From Streptantibioticus ferralitis (GTDB taxonomy: Bacteria; Actinomycetota; Actinomycetes; Streptomycetales; Streptomycetaceae), in contig NZ_JARHTQ010000008.1 in assembly GCF_029223525.1 (NCBI RefSeq), forward strand, positions 62,001-126,000: 64,000 bases of DNA, read 5' to 3'. A model generated the notes under the pieces. It searched no databases. It saw only the letters and a program-made list of their open reading frames with translations, and had not been told where the DNA came from. How positions within the stretch are numbered: position 1 is the first letter of the stretch; each line of letters starts with the position of its first letter. Positions 24,862-33,016 of the stretch are shown piece after piece. The translations under genes were made by a program, and so were the position numbers.

Positions 24862-25671
24862 ATGCCCGCTCCCCGTACCCTTCTGCTCACCGGCGCCGCA
24901 GGCGGCCTGGGCAGCATGATGCGCGGCCTACTGCCGGACCACGGCTACGAGTTGCGGCTGTTCGACCTTCTACCCATCTCCGGTGAACCGAACGCCATCA
25001 CCGCCGACCTGGCCGACAGGGACGCCCTGCGCGAGGCGGTACGCGGCGTCGACGCGATCCTGCATCTCGCCGGGATCTCGCTGGAAGCACCGTTCGAGAA
25101 GATCCTGCGCGCCAACATCGAGGGCGTCTACAACCTGTACGAGGCCGCGCGCGCCGAAGGGGTGCGCAGGATCGTCTTCGCCTCCAGCAACCACGCCGTC
25201 GGCTTCGTTCCACGACCCGTCGGCGACGACCCGCTGATCCCCGTCGAGATCCCGCACCGCCCGGACACCTACTACGGGCTGTCCAAAGGGTTCGGCGAGG
25301 ATCTCGCCTCGCTGTACTGGCACCGGCACGGCATCGAGACCGTCTCGGTGCGCATCGGCTCCTGCTTCCCCGAGCCGACCACGGTGCGCATGCTGTCGCT
25401 CTGGCTGAGCCCGGCCGACGGTGCCCGGCTGTTCCACGCGGCGCTGACGGCCGAGAACGTCGGGCACACCGTGGTCTACGGCAGCTCCGCCAACACCCGC
25501 CTGTGGTGGGATCTTTCACCGGCGCGCGCACTCGGATACGAGCCGCAGGACGACTCCGAGCAGTACGCCGCGGAACTCATCGCCAAGCACGGCGAACTCA
25601 CCCCGGACGATCCCGACCACACCCATCTCGGCGGCAGCTTCTGCACCCGTCCGCCCATGTGGCCGCACTGA
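24862..25671 (+). CDS. udh: Uronate dehydrogenase (NAD-dependent epimerase/dehydratase family)
   Basis: The ATG at 24862 follows GAGGAGA at six-base spacing, so it is preferred to an ATG 36 bases upstream; 269 residues. A short-chain dehydrogenase with TGAAGGLG for NAD, ILHLAGIS, VFASSNHAVGF and the catalytic Tyr138-x3-Lys142 (YYGLSKGFGEDLASLYW). The SSFPEP-like SCFPEPTTVRMLSLWLS is typical of Udh, which oxidises glucuronate or galacturonate to the aldarolactone. This supplies the glucarate branch that ends in KdgD and the semialdehyde dehydrogenase. Confidence 0.88.
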   Translation: MPAPRTLLLTGAAGGLGSMMRGLLPDHGYELRLFDLLPISGEPNAITADLADRDALREAVRGVDAILHLAGISLEAPFEKILRANIEGVYNLYEAARAEGVRRIVFASSNHAVGFVPRPVGDDPLIPVEIPHRPDTYYGLSKGFGEDLASLYWHRHGIETVSVRIGSCFPEPTTVRMLSLWLSPADGARLFHAALTAENVGHTVVYGSSANTRLWWDLSPARALGYEPQDDSEQYAAELIAKHGELTPDDPDHTHLGGSFCTRPPMWPH

Positions 25672-25681
25672 GCGGCGTTCG

Positions 25682-27217
25682 CTAGCCGCGCCCGGCCGAG
25701 GACCGCGCCTTGAACGCCGCCTTGCGGGCTTCCTTCGCGGTCTTACGGTCCGGGTGCAACCGGCCCATCGCCTCCAGCACCTCGGCGGTCGACGGGTGGT
25801 CCACCCGCCAGGCCGCGTCGAAGAAGCCATCGTGCCGGGCCACCAGATCGCGCACCAGGTCGCCCAGCAGCTCGGGGTCGTCGTCGACGTCGAGCTGCGC
25901 GGCGATGGTATCGATGGTGAGCCAGAAGACCATCGCCTGATCGGGCGCCGGCACATCCGCGGCGCCGCGCTCCACCAGCCACACCCGGGCGAGTCCGCCC
26001 AGCTCACGGTCGTCCAGCACCTCGCGCAGCGCGGGCTCGGCATCCGTCCCCAACCGGCTGAGGGTCTGCTGGCAGGCGAGGCGCCGCGCGGGCGCGCCCG
26101 GATCGCTGCCGCGTGCGGCGGCCAGCAGTTCCCGGGCGGCGTCCACCGGCGAGCGCCTGGCCAGCCAGTGCTCGCCCTCCACGTAGGCCGCCGCCTCGGG
26201 GTAGGAGACCAGCGCGTCGAGGAGTACAGCGGCGTCCTGTCCGGCGAGGTCGCCCAGCGCGGGGGCGTGCACCCCGGCGTCGGCCAGCCGATCGCGTACG
26301 CCCAGTACGCCGAGCGGGGTCAGGCGCACCATTCCGTACCGCGAGACCTCCTCCTCGCCCAACTCCTCGGGCAGTTCCCCGGCGGCCTCCGGCTCCTCCG
26401 CCGCCTCGGGGTCCTCCGAGATCAGCGCGTCGTCCACCGGCTGGTAGTCGACCAGACCGGTCGGGGCGAGCAGCCGGAAGTGGTCGTCCAGCCGCATCAT
26501 CGCGTCCGACACCTCCTCCAGCACGGCGTCGGTCGGTACGTCCATGTCGTCCGGCACCACCATCGAGGCGGCCAGTACGGGCAGCGGCACCGCCCTGGCC
26601 GAGGCGGCGTTCCCGTGCGCCGTGCCGGGAGCGTCGCCGTTCGAGTCGGTGTCGAACGCCTCCAGCGCGGTCAGCAGATAGAGGTTGGCGAGCGCACCGT
26701 CCAGGAACGCGGCCTCCTCCTGCGGGTCCCACTCCGGCTCCGCCGGGCCCTCGCCGTCCAGGTCGTCGAACAGTTCGGTCAGCCCGGGCTCCGAGGCCTC
26801 GGCGACCACCGACTCCAGACCGATCCGCCACAGTTCGATGACATCGCGCGGCCCGCCGCGGGTCAGCAGTTCAAGCGCCTTGCCGGGAACGGCCGTTCCG
26901 CCCTGTTCGGACAGTTCCTCCGACCCGGTCGCTTCCTCGGCGAGGTCCACCTCCACCAATCCGGTGTCCACGGCGAACGCCCAGGCGTCGGCGGCCTCGG
27001 TGTCGCCCTCCGGCTCGTCGCCGAGTTCCAACTCGACGACCGCGCGGGCCAGTTCGTCCTCGACCAGTTCGGCGGTCGCGTCAATGCGCACCTGCGGCGC
27101 GGCCCACCGGGCGAGCCGCACCGCCCGTTGGAACAACGGCGCGGCGAGCGCGAGCCGCGCGAGTTCGACGTCGGGAAGCAGCCGCACCGGCGGCATGTCG
27201 CGGCTGTCAGCAGCCAT
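25682..27217 (-). CDS. Acidic conserved protein of unknown function
   Basis: A 511-residue cytoplasmic-type protein with no signal or membrane segment, from ATG 27217 with GAGGAGA at nine-base spacing. It is strongly acidic in the first half (DEPEGDTEAADAW, DDLDGEGPAEPEWDPQEEAAFL) and ends in a basic tail (RKTAKEARKAAFKARSSAGRG). Helix-forming Leu/Ala patterns dominate. The family appears to be restricted to Streptomyces relatives; no motif suggests an activity. Convergent with udh, 10 bp apart. Confidence 0.7.
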   Translation of the reverse strand: MAADSRDMPPVRLLPDVELARLALAAPLFQRAVRLARWAAPQVRIDATAELVEDELARAVVELELGDEPEGDTEAADAWAFAVDTGLVEVDLAEEATGSEELSEQGGTAVPGKALELLTRGGPRDVIELWRIGLESVVAEASEPGLTELFDDLDGEGPAEPEWDPQEEAAFLDGALANLYLLTALEAFDTDSNGDAPGTAHGNAASARAVPLPVLAASMVVPDDMDVPTDAVLEEVSDAMMRLDDHFRLLAPTGLVDYQPVDDALISEDPEAAEEPEAAGELPEELGEEEVSRYGMVRLTPLGVLGVRDRLADAGVHAPALGDLAGQDAAVLLDALVSYPEAAAYVEGEHWLARRSPVDAARELLAAARGSDPGAPARRLACQQTLSRLGTDAEPALREVLDDRELGGLARVWLVERGAADVPAPDQAMVFWLTIDTIAAQLDVDDDPELLGDLVRDLVARHDGFFDAAWRVDHPSTAEVLEAMGRLHPDRKTAKEARKAAFKARSSAGRG

Positions 27218-27821
27218 GGGGGGTGTTCTCCTCGTACGAGATAAGGACCGGGACCGGAATCCGGAGGCGCGCGAGCGCTCGCGTCCCAGCCTAGACGTAT
27301 CGCGCGGGCTGCTGCCCGATTCACCTCTTCCGGACCCCTATTACCCCAGACCGGAACGCACATTACGGTACGCGAGCTCACTCTTACGGTAGGCGAGTAC
27401 CGATCGCGGACAGAACCTGACCGCAAGGGTCCGTAACGTTCTTCTCACCGAAGCCGACAGGGACAGGGAAGGTGACCGGGATGCCGGCTCCAGGGTGCGG
27501 CTGGGTGCGGCACCGCCGGGCTCCGCTGCTCGCCGTAGCGGCGGGAGCGCCTTCGCGCCGGAGCACCCCTGGTCACGGTGGTCGCGTGACCGCCGGTCTC
27601 CGCCGTGGTGGTTGCTCACGGTCGCGGCGGAAGGATTCTTCGCTCCCGTGATGGAGGCCACGATCGGGTGATCGTAGGAGAATCTCCGCCACTGCGGCGG
27701 AGCCCGGCGGTGACGAACCAGCCGTACCCGAATCGAATACAGACCCGCGCCGGAGAGGCCTCATCCACATCGATCCGGCATCGGCCCACCGGGTCGGCGC
27801 CGGATCGATGGGCGGGAGGCG
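27218..27821. repeat. Gene-free region with copy 2 of the dispersed repeat
   Basis: 604 bases without a credible gene between dapD and the acidic protein gene, both on the minus strand. The repeat core lies on the minus strand at 27571-27615 (GGAGACCGGCGGTCACGCG and ACCACCGTGACC after GCAACCACC). Its companion motif GTACGGCTGGTTCGTCACC is at 27709-27727. Between them is a T/A-richer stretch with CGATCGGGTGATCG. The short readings here repeat the wording of the other copies and do not look like proteins. Confidence 0.6.
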
Positions 27822-28814
27822 TCAGTTGTGGCTGTGGAGTACCGCGTTGAGGCCGCCCCACGAGCCGGTGCGCTGCAGCGCCTCGACCGTGCCGGTCATG
27901 GAGTTGCGGCGGAAGAGCAGGTTGTCGGCGCCGGACAGCTCAAGTGCCTTGACCACCTGGCCGTCCGGCAGGGTGACCCGGGTGCCCGCGGTGACGTAGA
28001 GGCCCGCCTCGATGACGCAGTCGTCACCGAGCGAGATGCCGAGGCCCGCCTCGGCGCCGAGCAGGCAGCGCTCGCCGATCGAGACGATCTGCTTACCGCC
28101 CCCGGAGAGAGTGCCCATGATCGAGGCACCGCCGCCGATGTCGGAGCCGTCGCCGACCACGACGCCCTGGCTGATCCGGCCCTCGACCATGGAGGTGCCC
28201 AGCGTGCCCGCGTTGAAGTTGCAGAAGCCCTCGTGCATGACGGTGGTGCCCGCGGCCAGGTGGGCGCCGAGGCGCACCCGGTCCGCGTCGGCGATGCGCA
28301 CGCCGGAGGGCACCACGTAGTCGGTCATCCGCGGGAACTTGTCGACGCCGTACACCGAGAGGTGCAGCCCCTCGGCGCGGGCGGCGAGCCGGGCGCGCTC
28401 CACGTTGTCCACCGGCACCGGGCCGATGGAGGTCCAGGCGACATTGGCCAGCAGGCCGAAGATCCCGTCCAGGCTCTGCCCGTTGGGGTGGACCAGCCGG
28501 TGGCTGAGCAGGTGCAGGCGCAGGTACGCGTCGTGCGTGTCCAGCGGCTTGTCGTCCAGCGACGCGATGACCGTACGGACCGCGACGACCTCGACCCCGC
28601 GCCGCGGGTCGGATCCGAGGGCGTTGGGCGCGGTCTCGCCCAGCAGCTCGGTGGCACGCTCGGCGGACAACCGCTCGGTCCCGGCCGGGCCGGGCTCCGC
28701 GACCAGTTCGGGGGCCGGGAACCAGGTGTCGAGGACGGTGCCGTCAGCGGCGATGGTGGCGAGTCCGGCCGCGACGGCGCCGGTTGCGCGGGAAGGGGCA
28801 GTCGTTTCAGTCAT
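27822..28814 (-). CDS. dapD: 2,3,4,5-tetrahydropyridine-2,6-dicarboxylate N-succinyltransferase
   Basis: DapD of the lysine/diaminopimelate route, transferring succinyl from succinyl-CoA to tetrahydrodipicolinate. The 330-residue actinobacterial type has an N-terminal domain followed by a left-handed beta-helix with hexapeptide turns ([52 protein letters not shown]). It ends [22 protein letters not shown] -10 at 28822-28827 (minus) lies seven bases before the ATG, with no ribosome site, suggesting a leaderless message. Confidence 0.95.
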   Translation of the reverse strand: MTETTAPSRATGAVAAGLATIAADGTVLDTWFPAPELVAEPGPAGTERLSAERATELLGETAPNALGSDPRRGVEVVAVRTVIASLDDKPLDTHDAYLRLHLLSHRLVHPNGQSLDGIFGLLANVAWTSIGPVPVDNVERARLAARAEGLHLSVYGVDKFPRMTDYVVPSGVRIADADRVRLGAHLAAGTTVMHEGFCNFNAGTLGTSMVEGRISQGVVVGDGSDIGGGASIMGTLSGGGKQIVSIGERCLLGAEAGLGISLGDDCVIEAGLYVTAGTRVTLPDGQVVKALELSGADNLLFRRNSMTGTVEALQRTGSWGGLNAVLHSHN

Positions 28815-28899
28815 GCACCGAACGCTAGTCGCTGGCCGGGGGCGATGCCCAACCGGCCCGGATGCCGGAATATCGATTCCGTGCGGGCGCGGCAGCGGG

Positions 28900-29436
28900 T
28901 CAGTCGAGGAGTCTGGCGATCATCGCGCGGGCCTGTTCGCGGTCGTAGTCGCGTCCGGTGAGCAGCACCTGGAGCGAGATCCCGTCGATCAGCGCGACCA
29001 GCGCCTGCGCGGTGGCCCGGCCGGTGCGCGCCGAGAGGACGTCGACCATGCCGTCCACGCACTCCGCGGCGATCGGCCGCACCGGGCCGCGGCGCAGCGC
29101 GGTCAGATAGATCTCATACTCAAGGATGCTGCGGTCCCGTTTCTCGGTCAGCGACTCGCCCACCAGATCGGCGAGTTCACCGGCGAGATCGGCGTCGGGG
29201 GCGATCCGCTCCGCCCGCCGCCCGAGATCCTCGAACAGCACCGTGTTCACCTGTCGAAGCGCCGCGACCAGCAGGTCGTCCAGAGTCGCGAAGTGATACG
29301 TGGTCGACCCCAGCGGAACATCCGCCTCCGCGGCCACCGCGCGATGGCTCAGCCCCGCGATACCGCGTTCGCCCACCACCCGGATCGCCGCGTCGATGAT
29401 CCGCTGCCGCCGCTCGGGGTCGTACCTCCGAGCCAT
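28900..29436 (-). CDS. TetR family transcriptional regulator
   Basis: A 178-residue TetR-type repressor. The HTH lies at about residues 12-52 ([38 protein letters not shown]). The C-terminal ligand domain is helical with no diagnostic motif. It starts 1 bp after the stop of the smr gene on the same strand, so the two form an operon. The likely operators upstream of smr imply that it represses its own operon and is released by a drug-like cation. Confidence 0.92.
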   Translation of the reverse strand: MARRYDPERRQRIIDAAIRVVGERGIAGLSHRAVAAEADVPLGSTTYHFATLDDLLVAALRQVNTVLFEDLGRRAERIAPDADLAGELADLVGESLTEKRDRSILEYEIYLTALRRGPVRPIAAECVDGMVDVLSARTGRATAQALVALIDGISLQVLLTGRDYDREQARAMIARLLD

Positions 29437-29437
29437 C

Positions 29438-29758
29438 TCAGTGCGCCCCGCCGAGGTTGAGCACGACCACTCCGGCTATCACCAGGACGACTCCGATCAG
29501 CTTGGCGAGGTTCGCGGTCTCCCCCAGGAAGGCCATCCCGATGGCGGCCACCGCGGCTGTCCCTACCCCCGCCCAGATCGCATATGCCGTGCCGACCTGC
29601 ATGGTCTTCAACGTCTGCGCGAGCAGCGCGAACGCGACCAGGTAGCCGACCAGCGTCCCCAGTGACGGCCACAGCCTGGTGAAGCCATGGCTGAACTTCA
29701 TCGACGTGGTCCCCAGGACCTCGGCGCAGATGGCGCCGGTCAGCATCAGATATCCCAT
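29438..29758 (-). CDS. Small multidrug resistance (SMR) efflux protein
   Basis: A 106-residue four-helix transporter of the EmrE/QacE family, which exchanges lipophilic cations for protons. Glu13 in GAICAEVLGTTSMKFS is the essential membrane carboxylate; GTAYAIWAGVGTAAVAAIGM is the helix-3 signature and LAKLIGVVLVIAGVVVLNL is helix 4. An in-frame ATG at 29776 is an alternative start; neither has a ribosome site. First gene of the smr-tetR operon. Confidence 0.93.
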   Translation of the reverse strand: MGYLMLTGAICAEVLGTTSMKFSHGFTRLWPSLGTLVGYLVAFALLAQTLKTMQVGTAYAIWAGVGTAAVAAIGMAFLGETANLAKLIGVVLVIAGVVVLNLGGAH

Positions 29759-29795
29759 GTGTACGAGTGTACGCATCGTTGTGTACGGCCGTACA
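29757..29795 (-). promoter_or_regulatory. Operators upstream of the smr-tetR operon
   Basis: TGTACGGCCGTACA (29782-29795) is a perfect 14-bp palindrome. Next to it, ATGTGTACGAGTGTACGCAT (29757-29776) is an imperfect palindrome built on two GTAC units. Both lie at the promoter and start of smr, as expected for sites bound by the TetR protein encoded downstream. Binding is inferred. Confidence 0.7.
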
Positions 29796-29816
29796 TAAAC
29801 GCGGGGTGAACGCATG

Positions 29817-29851
29817 AAAAACGGCCCCCACGCCAGTGGCATGGGGGCCGT
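29817..29851 (-). terminator. Intrinsic terminator of the suf operon
   Basis: On the minus strand a stem of ACGGCCCCCA pairing with TGGGGGCCGT, with an inner GCC/GGC pair, is followed by TTTTT. It stands 10 bp after the sufT stop, and is the most canonical rho-independent terminator in the window. Confidence 0.85.
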
Positions 29852-29860
29852 CGAATGGCC

Positions 29861-30196
29861 TCAGACGTTGAAGCCGAGCGCCCGCAGCTGCTCGCGGCCC
29901 TCGTCGGTGATCTTGTCGGGGCCCCACGGCGGCATCCAGACCCAGTTGATCTTGAGGTCGTTGACGATGCCCTCGGTCGCGGACTTCGCCTGGTCCTCGA
30001 TGACGTCGGTCAGCGGACAGGCCGCCGAGGTCAGGGTCATGTCCAGGGTCGCGACATTGGAGTCGTCGATGTGGATGCCGTAGATCAGGCCGAGGTTGAC
30101 CACGTCGATGCCCAGCTCGGGGTCGACGACGTCGTAGAGCGCCTCGCGGATCTCTTCCTCGGTGGCGGGCTTCGTGGTGGTCTCGTTCTCGCTCAT
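29861..30196 (-). CDS. sufT: SufT-like metal-sulfur cluster assembly factor (DUF59)
   Basis: A 111-residue MIP18/PaaD-type protein that helps mature Fe-S proteins. It has the domain signature VVDPELGIDVVNLGLIY and the reactive Cys60 in MTLTSAACPLTDVIEDQ. A longer upstream reading is rejected because ATG 30196 overlaps the sufU stop (ATGA). Last gene of the suf operon, followed by a strong terminator. Confidence 0.92.
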   Translation of the reverse strand: MSENETTTKPATEEEIREALYDVVDPELGIDVVNLGLIYGIHIDDSNVATLDMTLTSAACPLTDVIEDQAKSATEGIVNDLKINWVWMPPWGPDKITDEGREQLRALGFNV

Positions 30197-30648
30197 GCCG
30201 TCTCCTTCACGGACAGCGCCTGTGCGGTCGCGTCCTTCCACGCCATCCAACTCAGCAGGGCACACTTCACGCGTGCGGGGTACTTGGAGACACCGGCGAA
30301 CGCCACGGCGTCCTCCAGCACCTCCTCCATCGCGTCATCCGGCGTGAGCTGCCCCTTGGACTGCATCAGCGCCAGGAACAGCTCCTGGACCTTGCTCGCC
30401 TCGGCCAGCTCCTTGCCGACCAGCAGCTCGTGCAGCACGGAGGCGCTGGCCTGGCTGATCGAACAGCCCTGGCCCTCGTACGACACGTCCTCGACCCGCC
30501 CGCCGTCGAGCTTCACGCGCAGCGTGATCTCGTCGCCGCACGTCGGATTGGTGTGGTGCACCTCCGCGTCGCCGTCCCGCAGACCCCGCCCCTGCGGGTG
30601 CTTGTAGTGGTCCAGGATCACTTCCTGGTACATCGAATCAAGCTTCAC
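30193..30648 (-). CDS. sufU: Fe-S cluster assembly protein SufU
   Basis: A 151-residue IscU-fold protein that accepts sulfur from SufS; in Gram-positives it is a zinc-dependent sulfurtransferase. The three conserved cysteines are C37 (NPTCGDE), C62 (GQGCSISQAS) and C129 (RVKCALLSW), with the SufU-specific insert between. The GTG at 30648 is used, with GAGGG upstream. It is 16 bp after sufS and overlaps sufT. Confidence 0.95.
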   Translation of the reverse strand: MKLDSMYQEVILDHYKHPQGRGLRDGDAEVHHTNPTCGDEITLRVKLDGGRVEDVSYEGQGCSISQASASVLHELLVGKELAEASKVQELFLALMQSKGQLTPDDAMEEVLEDAVAFAGVSKYPARVKCALLSWMAWKDATAQALSVKETA

Positions 30649-30664
30649 AGCGTCAGCACCCTCG

Positions 30665-31921
30665 TCAGCCGAAGAAGTTCCGAACGTGCTCCAGCCCGTC
30701 GACCAGGGCGTCAACCTCGGCCGGGGTGGAGTACAGATAGAACGACGCTCGCGTGGTCGCAGGAATTCCGTAGCGCAGGCAGACCGGCCGTGCGCAGTGG
30801 TGGCCGACGCGTACCGCGATGCCCTGCTCGTCGAGCACCTGGCCGACATCGTGCGGGTGGATGTCGCCGAGGGTGAACGAGATCGCCGCGCCGCGGTCCT
30901 CGGCCGTGGTCGGGCCGATGATGCGCAGGTCCGGGACCTCCAGCAGCCGCCGCACCGCGTACTCGGTGATGGCATGCTCATGGGCCTGGATGTTGTCCAT
31001 GCCGATGCCGGTCAGGTAGTCCACCGCCGCACCGAGCCCGATCGCCTGGGCGATCGGCGGCGTACCGGCCTCGAACTTGTGCGGCGCGGGAGCGTACGTG
31101 GACGAGTGCATCGAGACGGTCTCGATCATCTCGCCGCCGCCCAGGAACGGCGGCAGGTCCTCCAGCAGCTCCTGGCGGCCCCACAGCACGCCGATGCCGG
31201 TCGGGGCGCACATCTTGTGGCCGGTGAAGGCCACGAAGTCGGCCTGCAGCGCCTGCACGTCCAGCGCCATGTGCGGCGCGGCCTGCGAGGCGTCGATGAC
31301 GACCAGCGCGCCGACCTCCTGGGCCCGGCGGACGATCTCCTCCACCGGGTTGATGGTGCCCAGGATGTTGGAGACCAGCACGAACGAGACGACCTTGGTC
31401 TTCTCGGTGATGACCTGGTCGATGTTGGACAGGTCGAGACGGCCGTCGTCGGTGAGGCCGAACCACTTCAGCTTCGCGCCGGTGCGCTGCGAGAGCAGCT
31501 GCCACGGAACGATGTTGGAGTGGTGCTCCATCTCCGTGATGACGATCTCGGTGCCACGGTCCACCCGGTACGGCTCATCGGCCCAACCCAGCATGTTGGC
31601 AACGAGGTTGAGCGACTCGGAGGCGTTCTTGGTGAAGATCACCTCGTCGCGGCTCGGCGCGTTGATGAACGCGGCGACCTTGTCGCGGGCGCCCTCGTAC
31701 CCGGCCGTGGCCTCCTCGGCGAGTACGTGCACGCCGCGGTGGACATTGGAGTTGTGGCGCTCGTAGTACTCGTTCAAGACGTCCAGCACCTGGCGCGGCT
31801 TCTGCGAGGTCGCCGCGTTGTCCAGGTACACGATCTTCTTACCGTCGTGGACCGTGCGGTCCAGGATGGGGAAGTCCTTGCGGATCGCCTCGGTGTCGAG
31901 GAGGCCCGGCAGTGAAATCAC
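30665..31921 (-). CDS. sufS: Cysteine desulfurase SufS
   Basis: A 418-residue group II desulfurase that takes sulfur from cysteine for Fe-S assembly. It has YLDNAATSQKP, MEHHSNIVPW, cofactor Asp in VVIDASQAAPH, PLP Lys236 (FTGHKMCAPTG) and the sulfur-carrying Cys376 (RVGHHCARP). The GTG start overlaps the sufC stop as GTGA. Its partner is SufU, encoded next. Confidence 0.96.
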   Translation of the reverse strand: MISLPGLLDTEAIRKDFPILDRTVHDGKKIVYLDNAATSQKPRQVLDVLNEYYERHNSNVHRGVHVLAEEATAGYEGARDKVAAFINAPSRDEVIFTKNASESLNLVANMLGWADEPYRVDRGTEIVITEMEHHSNIVPWQLLSQRTGAKLKWFGLTDDGRLDLSNIDQVITEKTKVVSFVLVSNILGTINPVEEIVRRAQEVGALVVIDASQAAPHMALDVQALQADFVAFTGHKMCAPTGIGVLWGRQELLEDLPPFLGGGEMIETVSMHSSTYAPAPHKFEAGTPPIAQAIGLGAAVDYLTGIGMDNIQAHEHAITEYAVRRLLEVPDLRIIGPTTAEDRGAAISFTLGDIHPHDVGQVLDEQGIAVRVGHHCARPVCLRYGIPATTRASFYLYSTPAEVDALVDGLEHVRNFFG

Positions 31922-32682
31922 TCTGATGCGCCGCCCTTCACGTATGCCTCGTAGCCCTCGTTCTCCAGCTTGTCCGCCAGTTCGGCGCCGCCGGACTCGA
32001 CGATCCTGCCCTTGGCGAAGACGTGGACATAGTCGGGCTTGATGTAGCGCAGAATGCGCGTGTAGTGGGTGATCAGCAGGGTGCCGACCTGGCCGGACTC
32101 ACGGACCCGGTTGACGCCCTCGGAGACGACGCGCAGCGCGTCGACGTCGAGACCGGAGTCGGTCTCGTCCAGGATCGCGATCTTCGGCTTGAGCAGTTCG
32201 AGCTGGAGGATCTCGTGGCGCTTCTTCTCACCACCGGAGAAGCCCTCGTTGACGTTGCGCTCGGCGAAGGACGGGTCCATCTGGAGACCCTCCATGGCCT
32301 CCTTGACCTCCTTCACCCAGGTACGCAGCTTCGGGGCCTCACCGCGCACGGCGGTGGCCGAGGTGCGCAGGAAGTTGGAGACCGAGACACCGGGGACCTC
32401 GACCGGGTACTGCATGGCGAGGAAGACACCGGCCCGCGCCCGCTCGTCGACGGACATCGCGAGGACGTCCTCGCCGTCGAGGCTGACGGTGCCGCCGGTG
32501 ACCGTGTACTTGGGGTGCCCGGCCAGCGAGTACGCCAGGGTGGACTTGCCGGAGCCGTTGGGGCCCATGATGGCGTGCGTCTCGCCCTGCTTCACGGTCA
32601 GGTCGACACCGCGCAGGATCTCGCGGGGGCCGTTCTCGGCCTCGACGGAGACGTGCAGGTCGTGGATCTCAAGCGTTGCCAT
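31918..32682 (-). CDS. sufC: Fe-S assembly ATPase SufC
   Basis: A 254-residue ABC-type ATPase of the SufBCD scaffold. Walker A is GPNGSGKSTLAYSL, signature FSGGEKKRHEILQ, Walker B AILDETDSGLD, switch His LITHYTRIL; the family-typical IKPDYVHVF follows. ATG 32682 is chosen as the family start (MATLEIHDLHV). No membrane partner is nearby, as expected for SufC rather than a transporter. Confidence 0.96.
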   Translation of the reverse strand: MATLEIHDLHVSVEAENGPREILRGVDLTVKQGETHAIMGPNGSGKSTLAYSLAGHPKYTVTGGTVSLDGEDVLAMSVDERARAGVFLAMQYPVEVPGVSVSNFLRTSATAVRGEAPKLRTWVKEVKEAMEGLQMDPSFAERNVNEGFSGGEKKRHEILQLELLKPKIAILDETDSGLDVDALRVVSEGVNRVRESGQVGTLLITHYTRILRYIKPDYVHVFAKGRIVESGGAELADKLENEGYEAYVKGGASE

Positions 32683-32689
32683 GGGTGCC

Positions 32690-33016
32690 TCAGGACTCCT
32701 GGGTGACGGAGACGAGCACGTCGTCCCCTTCGATCTTGACGGGGTATACGGGGACGGGCCGGGTTGCGGGCAGCCCGGACGGCTTTCCGGTGCGCAGGTC
32801 GAAGCTGGAGCCGTGCAGCCAGCACTCGATCTGGCAGTCCTCCACCTCGCCCTCGGACAGCGAGACGTTCGCGTGCGAGCAGGTGTCGTTGATCGCGAAC
32901 ACCTCGCCCTCGGTGCGGACGATGGACACCGGCGTGTCACCGATCTCGACGCGCTTGGGCGTGTCCTCTTCGAGCTCGCTCAGCGCGCACACGCGGACGT
33001 AGCCATTGGCGGTCAT
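32690..33016 (-). CDS. Rieske-type ferredoxin in the suf operon
   Basis: A 108-residue NirD/BphF-type protein with a [2Fe-2S] Rieske site: C46 and H48 (TCSHANVSL), C65 and H68 (ECWLHGSSFD). It overlaps the sufD stop (ATGA) and precedes sufC by 7 bp, the normal place of this gene in actinobacterial suf operons. It may supply electrons to assembly; its exact role is not settled. Confidence 0.92.
   Translation of the reverse strand: MTANGYVRVCALSELEEDTPKRVEIGDTPVSIVRTEGEVFAINDTCSHANVSLSEGEVEDCQIECWLHGSSFDLRTGKPSGLPATRPVPVYPVKIEGDDVLVSVTQES

Noticed and set aside
27341-27861. Short minus-strand readings between dapD and the acidic protein gene
   Set aside because: No ribosome sites; sequence is the dispersed repeat translated.
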